A DNA stretch of 11,999 bases, taken from positions 1 through 11,999 of the forward strand of contig JAAYJY010000263.1 in assembly GCA_012522705.1 (NCBI GenBank), in the 5' to 3' direction. This document shows, piece after piece, positions 6,868 to 11,999 of this stretch (the stretch's first letter is position 1; every line of letters starts with the position of its first letter). The notes beneath the pieces are model-generated. The model worked only from the letters and a program-made list of their open reading frames with translations. It made no database searches and was not told where the DNA came from. The DNA comes from Syntrophomonadaceae bacterium (GTDB lineage: Bacteria; Bacillota; Syntrophomonadia; Syntrophomonadales; Syntrophomonadaceae). The translations under genes were made by a program, and so were the position numbers.

Positions 6868-7275
6868 CTATTGGTCGGTTATTTCGATTATTGAGGACAG
6901 CAGATAATCTATATTGCCCGACTTTGTTCTGCTGGCGGAATAGTGGTATTTGCACAGTTCACCGGATTCTTTTCTAAAAGTAACTTCAAAATTCTTGACG
7001 AATCCATCCCGGCTGATGTGGTTTACCACGATATCCCGCTCGCCAAAATCTTGCCAGAGATTAAGCTCCATAACCGTTTTGCCCAGTATTTCTTTGCGAC
7101 TGTAACCCAGGGTTTTATTCCAGGCATCGTTGACTTCGATGTAAATACCGCTAAGCATCCCGGTGATCGCCATCGCCACAGGACTCTGAAGGAAGGCACT
7201 GGCTATCAGCAGCAGACTGTCTTCCGGTAATGTTTGTATATATTCATCCAAGTTGAATGGTTTATCTGTCTCCAT
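6868..7275 (-). CDS. Single-PAS-domain protein
   Basis: A 135-residue soluble protein that consists essentially of one PAS domain: about 30 N-terminal residues, then SPVAMAITGM, VNDAWNKTLGYSRKEILGKT, a central helix, and the C-terminal strands with ITFRKE-like and SSIIEITDQ segments. PAS domains bind small ligands, haem or flavin, or mediate protein contacts. No kinase, cyclase or DNA-binding domain follows, so it would have to act through a partner or is a detached sensory module. The start at 7275 is chosen because AGGAGG lies three to four bases before it; an ATG eight codons upstream has no such site. It is convergent with the alcohol dehydrogenase and divergent from the flavoenzyme remnant. 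Confidence 0.75.
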   Translation of the reverse strand: METDKPFNLDEYIQTLPEDSLLLIASAFLQSPVAMAITGMLSGIYIEVNDAWNKTLGYSRKEILGKTVMELNLWQDFGERDIVVNHISRDGFVKNFEVTFRKESGELCKYHYSASRTKSGNIDYLLSSIIEITDQ

Positions 7276-7365
7276 AGATCCTCCTGCAACCAAATTCATA
7301 ATGGTATCTATTATAACCGTTCCCCAGTCAATCTTACCATAATGCCAATATTAATATATAAGATC

Positions 7366-7653
7366 ATGTGCACCAAATCCCTGGGCATGCAGGGGCGGGC
7401 CTTGAAAAATGCACTGGTGGAGCAGATTTTAGAGGTGGAGGCACGGGGCGGCAAGGAGGAATTGTGGCCCCTCCTGACTGGCCAGCGGGTCAGGCAAGCC
7501 TGGCAGAGCGGGGATGTGGAGTCAGCCGCTTTTTATGTCGGCCAGTCCATCGGTCTGGTCCACCAGGTGTGCAGCTGCCAGGAACTGCTGGATGGGATGA
7601 TGCGGGATGCCGAGCAGGTTTTGCGCAGCAGCCTGGAGAAGTTCAGCCGTTAG
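7366..7653 (+). pseudogene. C-terminal remnant of a nitronate monooxygenase / FabK-like flavoenzyme
   Basis: The 95 codons from 7366 read like the last third of the 2-nitropropane dioxygenase/FabK family: TKSLGMQGRALKN, then VEARGGKEELWPLLTGQR, then W-x3-DVESAAFYVGQSIGLVHQV, and a final amphipathic helix (ELLDGMMRDAEQVLRSSLEKF). Intact members have about 310-370 residues with an FMN-binding TIM barrel, of which all but the end is missing. No ribosome site precedes the ATG at 7366, and nothing barrel-like is readable upstream, where the PAS gene begins on the other strand. It is therefore a decayed gene, its 5' part lost by deletion or replacement. The frame itself is open, so the loss may be recent or the fragment may be conserved. 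Confidence 0.6.
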
Positions 7654-7688
7654 ACGGACAAGCCGTTTATGTGTATTTGCTCTAGGCT

Positions 7689-8093
7689 TCATTTAACTCG
7701 GCGCAGGTGAGCTGTTTCAAGCTGTAAAACATCGACCTTGGCTTCAATGCGGTCTAAGGCGGTAACAATACGTTCATTAACATCGTTTTGTACTTCCCTG
7801 GCATCAAACAAAGCGCTGACTTTTTCAGTAAGCTCATTTTCCATTCGTACCTGCGATTGACGAATTTCCTGAACGTCCTCGGTTAATTTACTGACCTGTC
7901 TGGCCAAAATGTCCTGCCCCTTCTCGAGAACCACTACAGTGTCTTCAATATTACCCATGCGATTGTTCATGGTCCCCATATTATCTTCCATGTTCCCCAT
8001 GCGACTGTTCATGGTCTCCACGTTATCTTCAATACTCCCAATGCGATTGTTCATGGTCTCCAGTAACGTCAAGATCTTCTCCTCATTATTCAT
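7689..8093 (-). CDS. Coiled-coil protein with three 14-residue repeats
   Basis: A 134-residue acidic, almost wholly helical protein. Residues 14-55 are three tandem copies of a 14-residue unit (TMNNRIGSIEDNVE, TMNSRMGNMEDNMG, TMNNRMGNIEDTVV), two heptads each. Further heptads follow (LARQVSKLTEDVQEIRQSQV and NERIVTALDRIEAKVDVLQLETAHL). No membrane segment or signal peptide is seen. Such proteins usually form trimeric or dimeric rods, but no function can be named. The start at 8093 is supported by AAGGAGA about nine bases upstream; a longer version starting at 8162 has no good site. It lies downstream, on the same strand, of the candidate noncoding RNA and is separated from it by a terminator. 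Confidence 0.7.
   Translation of the reverse strand: MNNEEKILTLLETMNNRIGSIEDNVETMNSRMGNMEDNMGTMNNRMGNIEDTVVVLEKGQDILARQVSKLTEDVQEIRQSQVRMENELTEKVSALFDAREVQNDVNERIVTALDRIEAKVDVLQLETAHLRRVK
7943..8068 (-). repeat. Three tandem 42-bp repeats inside the coiled-coil gene
   Basis: Units begin at 7943, 7985 and 8027, each 42 bp and encoding 14 residues. They differ by several substitutions but keep a common TTCATGGT(C/T)(C/T)CC and (C)CCATGCGA core. The 42-bp period keeps the heptad register, so copy number can change without breaking the frame. Confidence 0.8.
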
Positions 8094-8232
8094 TACTCGA
8101 TTCTCCTTGATCTTTATATTAATTATCTTCGTCCACAATCCAATAATAACACTATTTGTCAAAAGTGTCGGTTAAGAGGTGACCAATATTTGCGCTGCCT
8201 CAGTTTTTTTCGTAGTGGTATTCAATCCCATT

Positions 8233-8262
8233 AAAAAAGCGGCTCCCGGTCAGGGCCGCTTT
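8233..8262 (-). terminator. Intrinsic terminator on the - strand
   Basis: Read on -, AAAGCGGC (8262-8255) pairs with GCCGCTTT (8243-8236) around an 11-base loop, and the right arm runs into a TTTTTT tract ending at 8233. The T run is on the - strand, so it ends leftward transcripts, which fits the promoter at 8626-8654. Confidence 0.75.
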
Positions 8263-8619
8263 AAAATTATGAAGCTCCAACGAACCTTTATCGACTTACT
8301 CTCCTTACTTTGGCCTTCCAACTTTGTTTCCTGTCTTTCAACCTTTCATTTTACCTTCGTCCTTGGAATTTCTCTTACTTTTGGTTTATTTTCAGTTTAA
8401 CTTTACTTTTATCATTTTATTCTCTTTACTCTTCTTTTCAGAATTTCTTTTAAATAATGAGATTTTAGTATTGTCATTCTGTTGTAAACCAATTTCTTTT
8501 ACTTTTCTTTTGGATATAGTAGATTTTTTCCACTTGGCAACTTTACTTGGTTAAAAGTCTTTTGTTTCTGTTTTTCTGGCTTTGGTTCGGATTTTTGTCT
8601 TAGGTATTCCTTGGAGCTT
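8233..8619 (-). ncRNA. Candidate ~390-nt purine-rich noncoding RNA
   Basis: This stretch has no convincing protein gene in any frame but has everything needed for an independent leftward transcript. It has a consensus promoter (8626-8654), a predicted start near 8619 and a terminator at 8262-8233. The predicted 5' end AAGCTCCAA (8619-8611) is perfectly complementary to TTGGAGCTT (8280-8272) just before the terminator, and GAA/TTC extends the stem after one mismatch, so the RNA can close into a loop. The interior is very A- and G-rich and contains seven AGTAA(A)(A)G motifs (near 8547, 8503, 8430, 8407, 8379, 8309 and 8300 on -). The longest start-to-stop frames inside are about 20 codons and lack ribosome sites. 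It matches no RNA family I recognise. It could instead be the relic of a Lys-rich coding region. Confidence 0.5.
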
Positions 8620-8625
8620 ACGAGT

Positions 8626-8654
8626 AGTATATGCTCCGCGAATCCAAGTGTCAA
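8626..8654 (-). promoter_or_regulatory. Consensus sigma-A promoter reading leftward
   Basis: On the - strand TTGACA (8654-8649) and TATACT (8631-8626) are separated by exactly 17 bp. No protein gene follows within reach; the next one (coiled-coil) lies beyond a terminator, so the promoter most likely drives the candidate noncoding RNA. Confidence 0.75.
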
Positions 8655-8721
8655 CAATTGTGAAAGTTAGAATTTTCATAAGGTTTTCACTGTATTTGGT
8701 CTGAGACTTATTGAATTTTCA

Positions 8722-8730
8722 TGGTATAGT
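8722..8730 (+). promoter_or_regulatory. Extended -10 promoter candidate for the ECF sigma gene
   Basis: TG-G-TATAGT is an extended -10 with one mismatch to consensus; the -35 region (TGAGAC) is poor, as is common with extended -10 promoters. It lies about 70 bases before the sigma-factor start. An additional self-recognised ECF promoter (a GAACC-type -35 at about 8743) is possible but cannot be shown. Confidence 0.4.
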
Positions 8731-8798
8731 TGTGCTGTGTGCCGAACCCTTTTCTTTGGTCATATCATTCGATGCAACCTACGAAAGGAGAGATACGC

Positions 8799-9359
8799 AT
8801 GGCTACAACCGCCCGTGTATGGGAAGATATCGTGGAAGAAAACAGGGATTACGTTTACAACTTGGCTTATTATCTAAGTCGTGATCGCTACGCTGCCGAT
8901 GATTTGACGCAGGAGACCTTTCTCAAGGCCTTCGAAAACCTGGCTAGTTTCAGAGAAGAATCCAGCCTGCGGACCTGGCTCTGCAGCATAGCTGTAAATA
9001 CGTATAAGATGAGCCGCCGCAGAAATTATAAGCATAAGTCTATGTGTCTGGAAGTGATGACTCCCCCGGAAAAAACCATCGACCCAGAGAGAATTATCAT
9101 CAGGAAGGAACTGCAATGGTGTATCCACCATGTACTGCAGCACCATGTCAGCCGGGACTATAAGATCATACTGGCACTAAGGGACCTTAACGACATGAGC
9201 TATGAGGAGATAGCGGAGGTGCTGGATATTTCGGTAAGTGCGGTCAAATCCCGATTACACCGGGCCAGGATGGCTTTCCGCAAACACCTGGAGAAATCGG
9301 GATGTGCCAAGCTAATGAAAGACTATACGTGCTATTGTGAGGGAGTAATGCTGGCATGA
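8799..9359 (+). CDS. ECF-type RNA polymerase sigma factor
   Basis: A 186-residue sigma-70-family factor with only regions 2 and 4. Region 2 includes YAADDLTQETFLKAFENLASFREESSLRTWLCSIAVNTY (about 32-70). Region 4 includes MSYEEIAEVLDISVSAVKSRLHRAR (about 132-156), a clear helix-turn-helix for the -35 element. The start at 8799 is set by AAAGGAGA eight bases upstream; an in-frame ATG-like extension to 8730 has no site and reads as junk. An unusual tail after region 4 contains three cysteines (GCAKLMKDYTCYCEG). The stop overlaps the start of the zinc-finger protein (ATGA), so the two are translationally coupled as a sigma/anti-sigma pair. The stimulus is unknown. Confidence 0.92.
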   Translation: MATTARVWEDIVEENRDYVYNLAYYLSRDRYAADDLTQETFLKAFENLASFREESSLRTWLCSIAVNTYKMSRRRNYKHKSMCLEVMTPPEKTIDPERIIIRKELQWCIHHVLQHHVSRDYKIILALRDLNDMSYEEIAEVLDISVSAVKSRLHRARMAFRKHLEKSGCAKLMKDYTCYCEGVMLA

Positions 9360-9538
9360 AATGTTCAACCGTACGCAACCAGTTCAGCCGTTACCTGGAG
9401 AATGATTTGGATGCCGCCACCCGGCAAAAGATCGACCAGCACCTTGAGGACTGCGCTGAATGCGAAAAGGAATTGACTATCTTCATTAATTCGATGCGGA
9501 TCCTTCGTGCCGCAGTTAAGGTTAGACCGGAAAAATAG
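9356..9538 (+). CDS. Small zinc-finger anti-sigma factor (ZAS type, no membrane domain)
   Basis: A 60-residue protein with the anti-sigma zinc signature: C3 near the start, then H29-x3-C33-x2-C36 (HLEDCAEC). The helical context SRYLENDLDAATRQKIDQHL is typical of the N-terminal domain of anti-sigma factors. Most relatives go on to a membrane helix and an outer sensor domain; here the protein stops soon after the finger with only a short basic tail (VKVRPEK). It should therefore be cytoplasmic and may sense redox or zinc directly, as RsrA-like proteins do. Its ATG overlaps the sigma stop codon by four bases, and a strong terminator follows. Partnership with the sigma factor is inferred from this coupling. 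Confidence 0.82.
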   Translation: MKCSTVRNQFSRYLENDLDAATRQKIDQHLEDCAECEKELTIFINSMRILRAAVKVRPEK

Positions 9539-9580
9539 CACCTGGTAATATAGCAGAGGTCCGCCAGGCCTCTTGGATGC

Positions 9581-9625
9581 AGAAAGGCCATGTATCGTTA
9601 CCGCGATATATGGCTTTTCTATGTT
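9581..9625 (+). terminator. Strong terminator after the sigma/anti-sigma pair
   Basis: Seventeen bases at 9581-9597 (AGAAAGGCCATGTATCG) pair with 9604-9620 around a six-base loop, with two G-U pairs, followed by ATGTTTT. The right arm itself ends in TTTTCT. It ends the sigma operon. Confidence 0.75.
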
Positions 9626-9853
9626 TTAAGAGTTTTACTATGTGACTTCATGAGCATTGATATGGGTAAGGGGCTCAGCGTTACAGTGGGATTAGGTGTG
9701 AGGGGTGGTAAGACCGCATTGCCGGTTCCTTTATGGGCTGGCTCCTATTCTGCGATTACCAGGAACTAGCCTGGCAGCCAAAAAGTTTTTATAATTTTGG
9801 CGAAACATTTCTCAAACCAGTGCATCTATATAGTAAAAGAACCAAAAAGGAAA

Positions 9854-9875
9854 GTCCCGTAGTGCACGATGGGAC
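9854..9875 (+). repeat. Imperfect 22-bp palindrome (candidate operator)
   Basis: GTCCC-GTA-GTGCAC-GAT-GGGAC is symmetric about GTGCAC except for two position pairs, one of which is a G-T pair usable in RNA. It lies about 90 bases before the dehydratase-like start and 15 bases before a second palindrome, so it could be a protein site or an mRNA hairpin. Confidence 0.55.
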
Positions 9876-9889
9876 AGGCAATAATGATC

Positions 9890-9907
9890 GGATTTCCCGG
9901 GAAATCC
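9890..9907 (+). repeat. Perfect 18-bp palindrome (candidate operator)
   Basis: GGATTTCCCGGGAAATCC reads identically on both strands with no spacer. It lies 58 bases before the dehydratase-like start. It lacks a T tract, so it is not a terminator; a dimeric regulator site is the simplest reading. Confidence 0.65.
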
Positions 9908-9965
9908 AACCAGCAAGTTTTCCAAGTTGTCTTAAGTCCATAATAGAAAAGGAGAGAGATGTTTT

Positions 9966-11414
9966 ATGAAGACCGAACAAGAATACAGAGATAGTATCAG
10001 AGCCATGCAGCCAATCGTATATGCATTTGGCGAGAAAGTTGCGCAGGTTGTTGATCATCCGACATTTGCCCCCACGGTGAATGCTATAGCTCTAACCTAC
10101 AAGATGGCCAAAGAAACTGAAAATGAAACTCTCATGACGGTGAAATCACCCTTCACCGGCAAAATGACCAACCGTTTCCTGCACATCTGCCAGTCACCGG
10201 AAGAGTTGATCAAGAGAGCTGAATTGAGCAAATTCCTTACTCCGTTCCATGGTGCTTGTATAGGTGCCCGCTGTGTTGGCACCGGCGCCCTAAATACCCT
10301 GTTCATGATCACGGACGACATTGACAATAAATATGGCACTGATTATCACGATCGATTCGTTAAGTTCTTGAAACATGTACAGGAAGAAGACCTGGTGACC
10401 AGCGGTATGGTGACCGACGCCAAAGGCGACCGGTCGTTAAGCCCCAGTCAGCAGGCCGATCCCGATGTTTATCTGCATATAGTGGAAAGACGGGAAGACG
10501 GTATCGTGGTCAGTGGTGCTAAAGCGCATCAGTCCGGTGCGGTCCTAGCCCACTATAACCTGGTTGTTCCCACTACCTCCATGAAGGAAAATGAAAAGGA
10601 TTTTGCCATCGCATTTGCGGTACCCCCCAATGCTCCTGGAATCACCCATATAGCTGAGGGACCGGCTCCCAATGCCCGCCGTCTTATGGACACCGATGAA
10701 ATGGATTTCGGCAATGCCGAGTATGGTGTGCATGGTTCCACCCTGGTCGTATTCGATAACGTGTTCATTCCCAATGAGATGATCTTCATGTGCGGCGAAT
10801 ATGAATTTGCCGGAGTGATGGCCAATACCTTCGGCACCTTCCAGCGTCTGGCTACCGCTTCCTGTAAATCGGGGCATTGCGATCTGACCTATGGAGCAGC
10901 GGCCGTGGCAGCAGATTACAACGGCATCGAAAAACTGAGCCATATCAAAGATAAGATCGTGGAGATGTCTTTCCAGTCCGCCCTGGCCTATGGAACCGCC
11001 CTTGGCGCAGCTTATAAAGCTAAAGCTCATCCCTCCGGCGCCTATATCCCTGACGACCTGCTCGTCAATGCAGCCAAACTGCAGGCGGTGGATGCGGTGT
11101 GGGAGTGTTCCAAACTGGCTACTGAGGTAGTGGGAGGCATCGTTTCGACCGCACCGACCCAAAAAGATTTTGACAACCCGGAAATTGGAAAATATGTGGA
11201 CAAATATTTCAAGGGCAAAGCTGATGTTTCCACCGAGAACCGGGTACGGATCGCACGCTTGATTGAGTACCTGTGCGGCCAGGGGTCCATTATTCCTACT
11301 GAGTCTTCCCATGGTGGCGGGCCGGCGGCGGTTCAGAGATTAGGGATGCGCTTGAACAATAATGTCAATTACCTTAAAGGCAAAGCCGAAAAGATGGCCG
11401 GCATCAAGAAATAA
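9966..11414 (+). CDS. 4-hydroxybutyryl-CoA dehydratase-family flavoprotein with altered Fe-S site
   Basis: A 482-residue member of the 4-hydroxybutyryl-CoA dehydratase/vinylacetyl-CoA isomerase (AbfD) family, related to the 4-hydroxyphenylacetate 3-monooxygenase fold. The true enzyme uses FAD and an unusual [4Fe-4S] cluster to turn 4-hydroxybutyryl-CoA into crotonyl-CoA. Family motifs are clear: TDAKGDRSLSPSQQ (150-163), SGAKAHQSG (183-191), VVFDNVFIPN (261-270), AAADYNG-type helix (315-320) and TESSHGGG (445-452). From memory, AbfD binds its cluster through C99-x3-C103 and H292-x6-C299. Here the cysteines are C98-x4-C103 and C300, but the His is Gln293. AbfD Tyr296 is Thr297, Thr190 is Ser190 and Glu257 is Ser258, while Lys300 and Glu455 are kept (K301, E446). 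It may catalyse a different reaction or only the isomerisation. The start has GGAGAG about nine bases upstream. Confidence 0.85.
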   Translation: MKTEQEYRDSIRAMQPIVYAFGEKVAQVVDHPTFAPTVNAIALTYKMAKETENETLMTVKSPFTGKMTNRFLHICQSPEELIKRAELSKFLTPFHGACIGARCVGTGALNTLFMITDDIDNKYGTDYHDRFVKFLKHVQEEDLVTSGMVTDAKGDRSLSPSQQADPDVYLHIVERREDGIVVSGAKAHQSGAVLAHYNLVVPTTSMKENEKDFAIAFAVPPNAPGITHIAEGPAPNARRLMDTDEMDFGNAEYGVHGSTLVVFDNVFIPNEMIFMCGEYEFAGVMANTFGTFQRLATASCKSGHCDLTYGAAAVAADYNGIEKLSHIKDKIVEMSFQSALAYGTALGAAYKAKAHPSGAYIPDDLLVNAAKLQAVDAVWECSKLATEVVGGIVSTAPTQKDFDNPEIGKYVDKYFKGKADVSTENRVRIARLIEYLCGQGSIIPTESSHGGGPAAVQRLGMRLNNNVNYLKGKAEKMAGIKK

Positions 11415-11511
11415 AAATGTACTGCCTAATACAAACAGATGAAGACAAAACGCAGCAGGATTAACAGCAGCTAAGAGTAGACCATATTCAAATAGCGATC
11501 GTTGCTACCTT

Positions 11512-11555
11512 AAACCCCCCGGCTGCTCATATCAAGGAGTGGCCGGGTTTGTCTT
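11512..11555 (+). terminator. Probable terminator after the dehydratase-like gene
   Basis: AAACCC(CCC)GGCT at 11512-11524 can pair with GGCCGGGTTT at 11541-11550, with a small C bulge, followed by GTCTT. It would separate the gene from the CoA transferase, which then needs its own promoter or readthrough. Confidence 0.5.
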
Positions 11556-11639
11556 GAGGCGGCATGGTCCGCTGCGTGCCTAGACATGTCAATGCTTAAG
11601 GCTGGCGCCCAACCGAATCTTCAGGAAGGATGGAGAATT

Positions 11640-11999
11640 ATGAATAAGATAGGCAGCTTCGATGAAGTTATCGACAAAATCCAGGATGGCAGCATTATAA
11701 TGATAGGCGGCTTCTTCGCGGTCGGCACGCCGATACGAGCCATTGAAAAACTGGTGGAAAAGGGAATCAAGGATCTCACTGTCATCGCCATCGCGAATGC
11801 CAATCCGGCAGGTCATTTCGATTTCGCACTGCTATTTGAAAACCATATGATCAAAAAATTCATCACCTCCCATACCGGTACCACCCCCATAGCCATAGAG
11901 CAGTTCAAGAAGGGTGAGGTAGAAATAGAGTATTACCCCATGGGCAACTGGATTGAAAAGATCAGGGCCGGAGGAGCAGGTCTGGGTGGAGTGCTGACA
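11640..11999 (+). CDS. Family I CoA-transferase alpha subunit (AtoD/3-oxoacid type), 3' partial
   Basis: The frame from 11640 is open to the end of the window (120 codons). It reads as the alpha subunit of an acyl-CoA:acetate or 3-oxoacid CoA-transferase, which moves CoA between a carboxylic acid and acetyl-, butyryl- or acetoacetyl-CoA. Hallmarks are MIGGFFAVGTP (residues 21-31, the CoA-binding loop), SHTGTTPIAIEQ (82-93, GHIGTNP in relatives), then EVEIEYYPMGNWIEKIRAGGAGLGGVLT near 100-120, matching the P-x-G-x-ERIRAGGAG motif. The catalytic Glu is on the beta subunit, expected just downstream. The start has AAGGATGGAG seven to fifteen bases upstream. The gene follows the dehydratase-like gene by about 225 bases and probably activates its substrate as a CoA ester. 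Confidence 0.88.
   Translation, partial: MNKIGSFDEVIDKIQDGSIIMIGGFFAVGTPIRAIEKLVEKGIKDLTVIAIANANPAGHFDFALLFENHMIKKFITSHTGTTPIAIEQFKKGEVEIEYYPMGNWIEKIRAGGAGLGGVLT

Larger units (their letters stand above)
9629..9965 (+). promoter_or_regulatory. Long upstream region of the dehydratase-like gene
   Basis: About 340 bases without a supported gene. A TATAAT at 9790-9795 lies in the loop of an inverted repeat (GCCAAAA 9777-9783, TTTTGGC 9795-9801), though its -35 is poor. A second -10-like TATAGT is at 9826-9831. Two further palindromes lie between these and the ribosome site. A 78-codon frame (9733-9969) has no ribosome site and a protein sequence without features, and is not called. This looks like a complex control region for one gene. 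Confidence 0.45.

Noticed and set aside
8324..8554. Hydrophobic, Phe/Leu-rich 76-codon + strand frame (and a similar one at 8179-8400)
   Set aside because: Its composition follows from the polypyrimidine + strand, it has no ribosome site, and it lies antisense to the candidate RNA.
8561..8690. 42-codon - strand frame starting MKILTFTIVDTW across the leftward promoter
   Set aside because: It lacks a ribosome site and its start lies upstream of the predicted transcription start, so the promoter would not express it whole.
9640..9665. TATGTGACTTCAT and ACATGTCAATG (11583) as further MarR operators
   Set aside because: Only short cores match and the 24-bp alignment fails, so they are not counted as regulon sites.
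9733..9969. 78-codon frame whose TGA overlaps the dehydratase-like ATG
   Set aside because: The overlap looks like coupling, but there is no ribosome site before 9733, no protein features, and two palindromes lie within it.

Overview
The window looks like part of an anaerobic, mid-GC Firmicute chromosome, most likely a Clostridia fermenter or syntroph. This is inferred from strong AGGAGG-type ribosome sites, a TTG start, sigma-A-type promoters, and the gene content: an iron-dependent alcohol dehydrogenase, a 4-hydroxybutyryl-CoA dehydratase-family protein and an acyl-CoA transferase, each with a close clostridial flavour. No species can be named from sequence alone.

Layout. (1) 3-2765: most of a type III restriction endonuclease (Res), whose N-terminus lies before the window. 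(2) 2948-5345: a MarR-type regulator with a near-consensus promoter, then a QueG-like two-cluster Fe-S protein and a short-chain dehydrogenase. A shared ~24-bp operator-like element (core ATATGTCATAT) precedes all three, and each of the last two has a tiny leader ORF that ends in or beside its ribosome site. (3) 5342-5527: what looks like a decayed guanidine-I (ykkC) riboswitch, followed by the first ten codons of an SMR/Gdx exporter, probably a relic of a guanidinium-export locus. (4) 5615-6787: iron-containing alcohol dehydrogenase. (5) 6868-8093: a small PAS protein (- strand), the C-terminal remnant of a nitronate monooxygenase/FabK-like flavoenzyme, and a coiled-coil protein with three 14-residue repeats (- strand). 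(6) 8233-8654: a region without a credible protein gene, strongly pyrimidine-rich on +. On - it has a TTGACA-17-TATACT promoter, transcript ends that can pair, seven AGTAA(A)G motifs and an intrinsic terminator; this is a candidate ~390-nt noncoding RNA. (7) 8799-9538: an ECF sigma factor overlapping a 60-residue zinc-finger anti-sigma-like protein, then a strong terminator. (8) 9629-9965: a long upstream region with three inverted repeats, including a perfect 18-bp palindrome. (9) 9966-11414: a 4-hydroxybutyryl-CoA dehydratase-family flavoprotein in which the usual Fe-S histidine and other active-site residues appear replaced. (10) 11640-end: the start of a CoA-transferase alpha subunit.

How they may fit together (inference): CoA transferase, dehydratase-like flavoprotein, alcohol dehydrogenase, SDR and the Fe-S protein could form a fermentative module that converts a hydroxy- or oxo-acid through its CoA ester. 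The MarR protein probably controls at least the Fe-S protein and SDR genes. The altered dehydratase suggests the chemistry may not be standard 4-hydroxybutyrate dehydration.
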